From: Macrostomum hystrix
Lineage: Eukaryota; Platyhelminthes; Macrostomidae
Assembly (NCBI GenBank): GCA_950097015.1
Contig: CATNEN010000007.1
Span: 10,541,001 to 10,605,000, forward strand
Direction: 5' to 3'
DNA length: 64,000 bases
The notes under the pieces are model-generated. The model worked only from the letters and a program-made list of their open reading frames with translations. It made no database searches and had not been told where the DNA came from. Below, in pieces: positions 59,901-64,000 of the stretch (its first letter is position 1; every line of letters starts with the position of its first letter). The translations under genes and the position numbers were made by a program.

Positions 59901-61120
59901 AAGTCTCAATCGCGCAGTGACTCACCGACCGCTTATTCAGCTGGGAAGCCTTTGTGCCACAGAACAGCTCCGTGATGAGCTCCAGGAGCAGCTCGAAGTA
60001 GCGAACTTCTCTGAAAGGAATTAGCGGGGCCAGGGGGAGCAATCAACGGGGTTCCCTGACAGTTTCCGGTTCTGTGAAGGTCAGTGAGCCGGGAAGACGG
60101 CAGTGGGTTAAAAAGTTTGGCCCGAGTGAGACTTTGCGATCCTGGCCACATACACACACACGGTGTGCACGCACAAAGTAGCCTCACTAGATTCCAAATT
60201 CCTATGCGATCATCTCTCTGAAGTTCACCATCAGTCAAGTAACGGATCATAGGCTTGCCTCCCCTTTGAATGTCCTTATGGCCTCAAATAATGTGAGACC
60301 AGAGTGGAAACAGCAGGGAAGGGAAGGTCGTCCTCACCTGATGATCGCCCCGGTTGAGTCGCGCAGCATGTCCCGGAAGAACAGCAGGCCCTCCTTGCCG
60401 TTCTCCTTGCAGCGCACGGCGTCGTGCAGCAGGCGACAGTCCACAAAGCGGCGAAGCTGCGACACCAGATTGCCGTCAAGGCTGAAAAGTGAATGAAAAT
60501 TTCGAATTTTAAATCTCAATCTCCTACTAAACTGGCGATCCTCGCACTGGCTGCCCGGCTTACATCGATAAATCGAGTCTCTGCAGCTGCAGCTTGAAGT
60601 GATTCGTCAGCGGGTCGTCATTGTAAACAGACTGCTCAAGCTCGTACCAGTCGCCACCTGCGGATGAGTTGGCCGGCGAAAATTGAACTCAAACAAAAAA
60701 GTTTTTTGAAGGCACGTCGTCCTTTACCTCACAATTTAGAGCGAGCTGCACGTGTCATTCACAAGAAAAGTGAGTTTCATTGTGGTAGCGTAGCTCACCT
60801 TTGCTACAGGGTACGGCAAATTTCAGCGCCGTGATGAGCCCATTGTGACCGCCGCGGGCCAGGTAGTCCTCAATGAGGGCATCCAGCTGCGGATATTTTC
60901 TTTCTTCAACGCCCTTTTCGGCCTGGATGAACAGCAGGCCGTCCCGGTCCTTGATGATGCGGTACTGGTGCACCTTGCCGTCGAACAGGATGCAGAGCGA
61001 GTAGGAGCTGGGCATCGAGGCCGAGTTGCGCACCAGGAAGGAGCCATCATTGCCGGCCTTTTTAAGCACCTCCTCAGTTTCGGCACGCGAAATGGCACCA
61101 TGAAAGTACCAGGAAGACAT
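41204..61120 (-). CDS. INPPL1: SHIP/INPPL1-type inositol polyphosphate 5-phosphatase (SH2, 5-phosphatase, SAM)
   Basis: Eleven coding exons (minus): 60799-61120, 60564-60657, 60338-60481, 59926-60010, 59184-59498, 53359-53491, 51323-51511, 49725-50039, 48829-48925, 43506-43744, 41204-42777. Every junction is GT-AG, phases match throughout, and the total is 3507 nt = 1169 codons. Residues about 3-105 form an SH2 domain (WYFHGAISR, GSFLVRNSAS with the phosphotyrosine-binding Arg). A helical linker follows. The 5-phosphatase core is about 420-720 (GTWNM, TQES, NCHL, WMGDFSCRL, PSWSDRVL, SDHKPVF), then a C2-like region, a Pro-rich PPPLPPK and a C-terminal SAM domain (about 1102-1165), the SHIP2-like plan. 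SHIP enzymes remove the 5-phosphate from PI(3,4,5)P3 at the membrane. Oddities: the usual Asn of WxGDxNxR is Ser, and GTWNMG reads GTWNMA. The choice of acceptor for exon 7 (CAGAG|TGG) is dictated by phase. Confidence 0.93.
42840..43455. repeat. Compound minisatellite in SHIP intron 10
   Basis: Built on GAGATGTAGGCAGTGAGAG with spacers that change in blocks: GGAGGGAG, then ATAGGTAG, then AGATAGTAGCAGTGGTAGCA. It fills most of the 728-bp intron between exons 10 and 11. Confidence 0.92.
43745..45010. other. SHIP intron 9 (part) and presumed promoter of the nested Ig gene
   Basis: No coding exon. It must contain the promoter of the plus-strand Ig gene. A perfect GCGCATGCGC palindrome at 44577-44586 matches the NRF-1 consensus core, about 430 bp before the Ig start codon; whether it functions is unknown. 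Confidence 0.5.
45011..48573 (+). CDS. Kettin/sallimus-like immunoglobulin-repeat muscle protein, nested in SHIP intron 9
   Basis: Nine exons (plus): 45011-45305, 45391-45529, 45618-46025, 46122-46220, 46297-47127, 47250-47436, 47508-47694, 48088-48201, 48284-48573; 2550 nt, 850 codons, all phases consistent. The N-terminus is Gln- and Ala-rich. Five I-set Ig domains lie at about 52-145, 190-281, 324-420, 467-562 and 608-703. Ig1-4 share the kettin signature: EWFKDG, then GSR, then LDILYxxPEDSGxYxC. Ig2, Ig3 and Ig4 are followed by a linker with VVTxSxLP, as in kettin linkers that space Ig domains along actin. The tail (704-849) is charged, then Gln-rich, with no kinase. At 849 residues it is far smaller than insect kettin. 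A sarcomeric thin-filament role is inferred from family. An ATTAAA hexamer at 48671 may be its poly(A) signal. Confidence 0.9.
48671..48676 (+). terminator. Possible poly(A) signal of the Ig gene
   Basis: ATTAAA, the commonest variant hexamer, lies 98 bases after the Ig-gene stop codon and 153 bases before SHIP exon 9 on the other strand. Confidence 0.45.
48926..49724. other. SHIP intron 8
   Basis: Mostly unique AT-rich sequence with a partial family-B SINE at 49339-49563. No exon found on either strand. Confidence 0.6.
49339..49563 (-). mobile_element. 3'-truncated SINE (family B), copy 2
   Basis: Shares CGACAAGCCCCCAAGCCTTC, TCTCCGCGGCTGCGCCCCAA and the tRNA-like head (GAGCTCGATTCCGCAGC on the minus strand) with 51535-51893, but stops at the GTGTGCTC segment. 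No clear target duplication. Confidence 0.82.
50075..50310. repeat. 13-bp minisatellite in SHIP intron 7
   Basis: About 18 copies of CCGGGTGTCCCCT (rare A variant CCAGG). It begins only 36 bp upstream of SHIP exon 8 as read on the minus strand. Confidence 0.95.
50311..51322. other. Rest of SHIP intron 7, with cryptic GTCCC-rich sequence
   Basis: Between about 50930 and 51310 the words AGTCCC, AATCCC and GAGTCC recur irregularly, a decayed short-unit repeat with no stable period. No exon seen. Confidence 0.55.
51535..51893 (-). mobile_element. Full-length tRNA-derived SINE (family B), copy 3, in SHIP intron 6
   Basis: Bounded by a perfect 14-bp duplication, CTGCAGTGCGTCAA, at 51521-51534 and 51894-51907. 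On the minus strand the head carries an A-box-like GTGGCTGTCTAACGCG and a B-box-like GAGCTCGATTCC. The 3' end is an (ATT)n tail. 359 bp. It lies 24 bp from SHIP exon 7, in the acceptor region of the intron. Confidence 0.9.
51908..52920. other. SHIP intron 6, unique part
   Basis: No exon, repeat or RNA gene recognised. Confidence 0.5.
52921..53300. repeat. Degenerate ~63-bp repeat in SHIP intron 6
   Basis: About six units with CCCTATCCAGAGCCAGACGC, CACTGGCTGGTTGGAATTCC and CACCTCACTCC. The last four keep a 63-bp period and an open plus frame of 21-residue units around PQPD-TGWLEFQ. It stops about 60 bp from SHIP exon 6. Confidence 0.85.
54540..54592. repeat. 9-bp repeat CTGCTCACT
   Basis: About six perfect copies in SHIP intron 5. 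Confidence 0.9.
54765..54804. repeat. (CA)20 microsatellite
   Basis: Uninterrupted CA dinucleotides. Confidence 0.97.
55481..55850. repeat. 22-bp minisatellite with palindromic core
   Basis: About 16 copies, each containing ATTCACCGTGAAT, a 6-1-6 palindrome, separated by CAAATCCTC or CGAATTCTC. Lies in SHIP intron 5. Confidence 0.94.
55851..57745. other. SHIP intron 5, middle part, with microsatellites
   Basis: No exon. Includes a GTGTGTGTGCTT-type tract (about 56735-56800), (GCT)20 at 56845-56905 and a short (CA)n near 57500-57522. Confidence 0.6.
56845..56905. repeat. (GCT)20 trinucleotide repeat
   Basis: Pure GCT triplets in SHIP intron 5. Read either way it looks like a poly-Ser or poly-Cys ORF, but no exon is supported there. 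Confidence 0.97.
57746..58155. repeat. 20-bp minisatellite
   Basis: About 20 copies of GACATTCCTGACAGCACTGA with CAGTAC, CTCCAC or CTGCCC variants in runs. The unit is not divisible by three, yet all three minus frames stay open. Confidence 0.93.
58160..58332. repeat. 25-bp minisatellite
   Basis: About seven copies containing CACATTAGGACACGGGCTT, directly abutting the 20-bp array and sharing the GTGACATT word at the join. Confidence 0.92.
58333..59183. other. SHIP intron 5, last part
   Basis: No exon or repeat recognised up to the splice donor of exon 5 at 59183. Confidence 0.55.
59499..59925. other. SHIP intron 4
   Basis: Short unique intron with no other feature. Confidence 0.6.
60011..60337. 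other. SHIP intron 3
   Basis: Short unique intron. A small CACACACAC run occurs near 60150. Confidence 0.6.
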
Positions 61121-61160
61121 TGTCAAGTGCTGGGCTGGGCTCCCAGAAAACTCACTGAAG
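61121..61160 (-). promoter_or_regulatory. Splice acceptor just upstream of the SHIP start codon
   Basis: On the minus strand TTTATTTTCCCTTCAG ends at 61155, leaving a 34-base leader before the ATG at 61120. It is either the 3' end of a 5'-UTR intron or a spliced-leader trans-splice site. No partner donor is obvious in the AT-rich region upstream. Confidence 0.5.
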
Positions 61161-62455
61161 GGAAAATAAAACACATTGGTCATGAATGCCAAAATATTTT
61201 TACAGATTTGAATTGTTAGAAATAAAGATAAAGCGACCGAAATGAAGCGTCTCATAAAGTATGTGTTATATTATTTCATTTGTTTTAATAAAACTCAAAT
61301 TTTAATGAAACATAGTATTTCTGATAAATGTTAAACAGTCATTTTAATAATGCAAGCATAATTTTTTCTATGTTTTAACGTCTAGAACTACCTTAATTTT
61401 CTGAATAAAAAGCACATTTGCGCGCGTTAAAATATTGTGCTATCTATTTCCTAACGAAGCAGACAATAAGAAAAGAAAGGAAAAAGTAAATAATGCGCAA
61501 TGTTTCATGTTGATAGTAGGAAACATTATAAAAAATATTATTCTACGTAACAAATAAATTACAATGTAGACTTTTAACTCGACTCATTTGAAAATGGTTC
61601 ACCTTTGCTTACCCTTGTTTTAAATATCGTAGCAGTATGTAACTTTCACTAACTAAGACGATTAACACAAAAACGCGTTAAGCAACGTGTTCCGAGCAGC
61701 CAAACGCGAAGAAAAGATGGAAAACCAAATAAGTTAAATTGTATTAAGGTACTCAATTAAAGCACCAGCAAAAAATTGTTGCCTATGAAAAATAGAAAAC
61801 ACAAAAATATTATATAACTAGTTTTTATATATATATTATATTATTTGTTGTGGTTTATTTGCGTATTTTTTTACTTTTTCTTATACCACACTGTAATTGA
61901 TTAAAACCCGTCGTCCTGTGTTATGCGAATTGAGCTGAAAATTCTCAATTTTATCATACTTTCGAGAAATATATATTTTGTTTCACAAAGACATTTTCTG
62001 TATAATCTTGTATAAAAAAATCATTTTTTTGTTTACAGCTTGTGAACGCATTCGTATGAGTTAGCTTCTTAGCCACACGAAAAAATATAGCCATGGAGCG
62101 ATATTCATGCAATTTAGTATATTTTTTATATATTTAGTAGTAGTATATTTGTATAAATGGTAAAAATGCTTTACTGATCCGTGCAAAGGGCGTTCTAGAA
62201 ATTTTCTAGAACTTTGTAGTCTATTTTTGGTAGCTTGCAGTATTATTAATTAGCTGTTGATCAGGCATTTAAATAGCAGACAATCTACCACAAAAGCAAG
62301 ATTACAATAATATCAATATGAAAATGTTTTGAACGCGCATCAAAGAATTGACTAAAAGCTGTGTATATATGCGTACACTAAAACACTAATAGTAATGGCA
62401 AAGGTTAAAAGAGACTTCTGTGCACACTAATTAAGCTAAGAGCGGTGGGACTGCG
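61161..62455. other. AT-rich gene-free region 5' of SHIP
   Basis: Strongly AT-rich with many stops and no supported gene. It holds a 21-bp palindrome at 62192-62212 and a TATATAT word near 62365. Confidence 0.55.
62192..62212. promoter_or_regulatory. Heat-shock-element-like 21-bp palindrome
   Basis: GTTCTAGAAA, one T, then TTTCTAGAAC: a perfect 10-1-10 inverted repeat containing two TTCTAGAA units. The TTC/GAA alternation resembles heat-shock factor sites, but the spacing between the two units is one base longer than consensus. Confidence 0.45.
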
Positions 62456-62517
62456 CGTGGCTATGGCTGACTGACGAAGGCAAACAAGCCAGAAACCGGT
62501 CTCGGTCTGCCAGCACG
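62456..62517 (+). ncRNA. Hammerhead-ribozyme-like motif (type I, short stem III)
   Basis: The catalytic core is complete: CTGACGA (CUGANGA) at 62471-62477 and GAAA at 62492-62495. Stem II is GGC/GCC (62479-62481 with 62488-62490) around AAACAA. Stem III is ACCG/CGGT (62495-62498 with 62503-62506) with a 4-base loop. The expected cleavage base is C62507, after U at 62506. Stem I pairs TGGC/GCCA (62464-62467 with 62509-62512) and CGTG/CACG (62456-62459 with 62514-62517) with internal bulges, as needed for loop contacts. The A-A mismatch flanking stem II is atypical. Four-bp stem III hammerheads are known from Penelope-like elements and retrozymes. Confidence 0.6.
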
Positions 62518-62631
62518 AGGTTCGTTCACCACTTTTAGTGTGTTACAATTTCTTCCCCAACCAGATCCAACTTGAGACACTTTATAGATTTAAGGAAATT
62601 AAGTATAGTCATAGTAGTAGTACAGTAGTAG

Positions 62632-63030
62632 GAGTTCAAGAGAATCATCAGGTACCTGCCGCTGGCTGCACGCACAAACTCGGTGTTCCTAATGCGCAAC
62701 GCAATTCTCTCAGCCTGTGCAGAGGCAACCTGCTGGACCTACTGGGAGCGCGTTGTGCGGCCTTGCACGCTCTGCCATCGGGACGGACTCCAGCAGCACC
62801 TCGCTTTTCACCCGCCGCAGCCCGATATATGGGAGACACACCTAAAGAAGCTACGTAAGGTTATTTACAATTAGTTATCGGATGGAGGTGCAGATTTTCA
62901 ATATGATTTTCTTGTTGGGTCATTATTTTATATGCTGTCAAGTATTCCAAATTTTTCAGGCGCAACTCGCAGCAGACAGTCAATGACGTTTGACCGAGAA
63001 AATGTTAGCAACTTTCCAGCAGATGTTTGA
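62632..63030 (+). CDS. Unrecognised coding-like exon pair
   Basis: A plus frame opens after GTAGTAG near 62631 and runs EFKRIIRYLPLAARTNSVF, then MRNAILSACAEATCWTYWE, with a CTLCHRDGLQQHLAFH stretch (C-x2-C-x7-H-x3-H, zinc-finger-like), to a donor CTAC|GTAAGG at 62855. An acceptor TTTTTCAG before 62960 restores phase and adds ATRSRQSMTFDRENVSNF and a stop at 63028-63030. Two Trp, good codon use and matching splice phases argue for coding. The 5' end is not found. I do not recognise the protein. Alternatively it is a remnant of a mobile element, given the hammerhead motif just upstream. Confidence 0.35.
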
Positions 63031-63642
63031 GTGGCCCAAAGCTTAATCCTGCGGCGCAGCTGAATGTACATCTGCGTCTACTCGGCCTAGTGGTCCTTGG
63101 TGCGGGCTTCGACAACCCGCCCGTTGTTCTTGGCTGCAATGTCGTGGGCTGCTCAAAGGTGGTCATCTCACTCGCATCGGCTTTGAAGATCCAAGGTCAG
63201 CCCTACTGCGACTCGCTTCTCGCCTTCCACCCGGAACGGCTGCTGCACGCTGCTGAACTGAACTGCAACAAATAATCGAATGAAAGCGAATTTGGCATAA
63301 AATTGCTAGTAAAAATACATGGAAAATTATATTTATCCAGTATAGTAAATATTTGAAACCCGGCAGACGCGGTTCCCGTCCCTCGGTAGTGTAGATCTCC
63401 TGCAGACATTCGCACCGAATTTTTCGACTTGCAATGTTGTATTTTTGTTATACTCATTGACATGTTTAATGCGTAGTCAAAATGGCGTTCACGCGTATGT
63501 TCCGCTAATAAAATCACATTGCAAGTCACGCACGTCAGTTTCACTTATAAAATTGACTCGCTACATATATCGTAGATTCAATCCTTTATTTGACCTACTA
63601 ATAATTACTTTTATATTACAACATTCTCTATTGTAATCCATA
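63031..63642. other. Region between the unknown exons and MCM5
   Basis: An 82-codon plus frame ending at 63275 (VVLGCNVVGCSKVV, LLAFHPERLLHAAEL) has gene-like codons but no start context or splice link. The remainder is AT-rich and should include the MCM5 promoter. Confidence 0.4.
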
Positions 63643-63794
63643 ATGTCAGGATTCGATGTAGGAGCTGTCTATTTTTCTGCTGAGCAGGAAGGACGCAATG
63701 ATACCCTAGCAGCTGGAAATTACAATGCTACAAAACGATTGTTGAAGGAGTTTCTTAAAGATTTTCACGAGAACAATTTTATATATACATACAG
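63643..63794 (+). CDS. MCM5: MCM5 DNA replication licensing helicase subunit, first exon (partial)
   Basis: The ATG at 63643 opens MSGFDVGAVYFSAEQEG, then ATKRLLKEFLKDFHENN and FIYTYR, ending at donor TACAG|GTAAGG (GT at 63795). MCM5 proteins begin MSGFD followed by a short acidic/aromatic segment and a (K/R)xxFKEFLRxY-type helix, leading into F-Y-R; order and spacing agree. MCM5 is one of six subunits of the MCM2-7 replicative helicase loaded at origins. Only the first 51 residues lie in the window, before the OB-fold and AAA+ core, so the assignment rests on the N-terminal signature. The intron runs past 64000. Confidence 0.8.
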
Positions 63795-64000
63795 GTAAGG
63801 AATCCTATATTCAACACAATTAGATTAATGCCATGTGTGCTTCTAATCACAAGGTGTGCAATAACAATGAGATGGGTGGCAATTGTGCAGTTTCCCATTC
63901 TAAATTATTTTCACCCTTTTTTCGAACTTTTCAAATATTAAACAATTGTAACAATGCAAGTTCGCAAGTTCAAAGCAAGTTCAAGTTCACATCCGCACGT
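63795..64000 (+). other. MCM5 intron 1 (partial)
   Basis: AT-rich sequence after the GTAAGG donor. No acceptor followed by MCM5-like coding is visible before the window ends. A degenerate AAGTTC repeat is seen near 63950-63990. Confidence 0.6.

Overview
The window is animal nuclear DNA. The SH2/5-phosphatase/SAM signalling gene is metazoan, the kettin-type muscle gene points to a protostome, and MCM5 plus canonical GT-AG introns (mostly 70-140 nt) confirm a eukaryote. A compact-intron, repeat-rich invertebrate such as a free-living flatworm fits, but the species cannot be fixed from sequence alone.

Layout: 1-476 is the end of a 48-bp satellite. 831-10205 is a Ty3/gypsy LTR retrotransposon with near-identical short LTRs and a 4-bp target duplication. 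Its pol gene is split by a 6-kb antisense non-LTR retrotransposon (2602-8584) bounded by a perfect 15-bp duplication. 10616-11586 holds two outward-facing copies of that element's 5' end. 12659-13620 (minus) is a candidate secreted peptide precursor. 15010-17307 (minus) is an RNF217-like RBR ubiquitin ligase with 28 tandem 11-residue repeats. From 18.4 to 41.0 kb the window is almost entirely tandem repeats, dominated by about 15.3 kb of a 23-bp minisatellite (20857-36160), with two tRNA-derived SINE families at its edge.

The right third is one gene: a SHIP/INPPL1-type inositol 5-phosphatase on the minus strand (61120 to 41204). I resolved 11 coding exons whose phases all join, totalling 1169 codons. 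Its introns are swollen with unrelated minisatellites and a SINE. Intron 9 contains a complete 9-exon kettin-like immunoglobulin gene on the opposite strand (45011-48573; 850 codons). Past the 5' end of SHIP are an AT-rich spacer, a hammerhead-ribozyme-like motif (62456-62517), an unrecognised coding-like stretch, and the first exon of MCM5 (63643-63794), which runs off the window.

The genes do not form a functional cluster. SHIP turns over 3-phosphorylated inositides downstream of receptors, the Ig gene is sarcomeric, RNF217 is a membrane-anchored E3 ligase and MCM5 is a replicative helicase subunit. The most notable observations are the hammerhead motif, the candidate peptide precursor, an Asn-to-Ser change in a catalytic motif of SHIP, the scale and layered structure of the 23-bp array, and the well-preserved retrotransposon nest.
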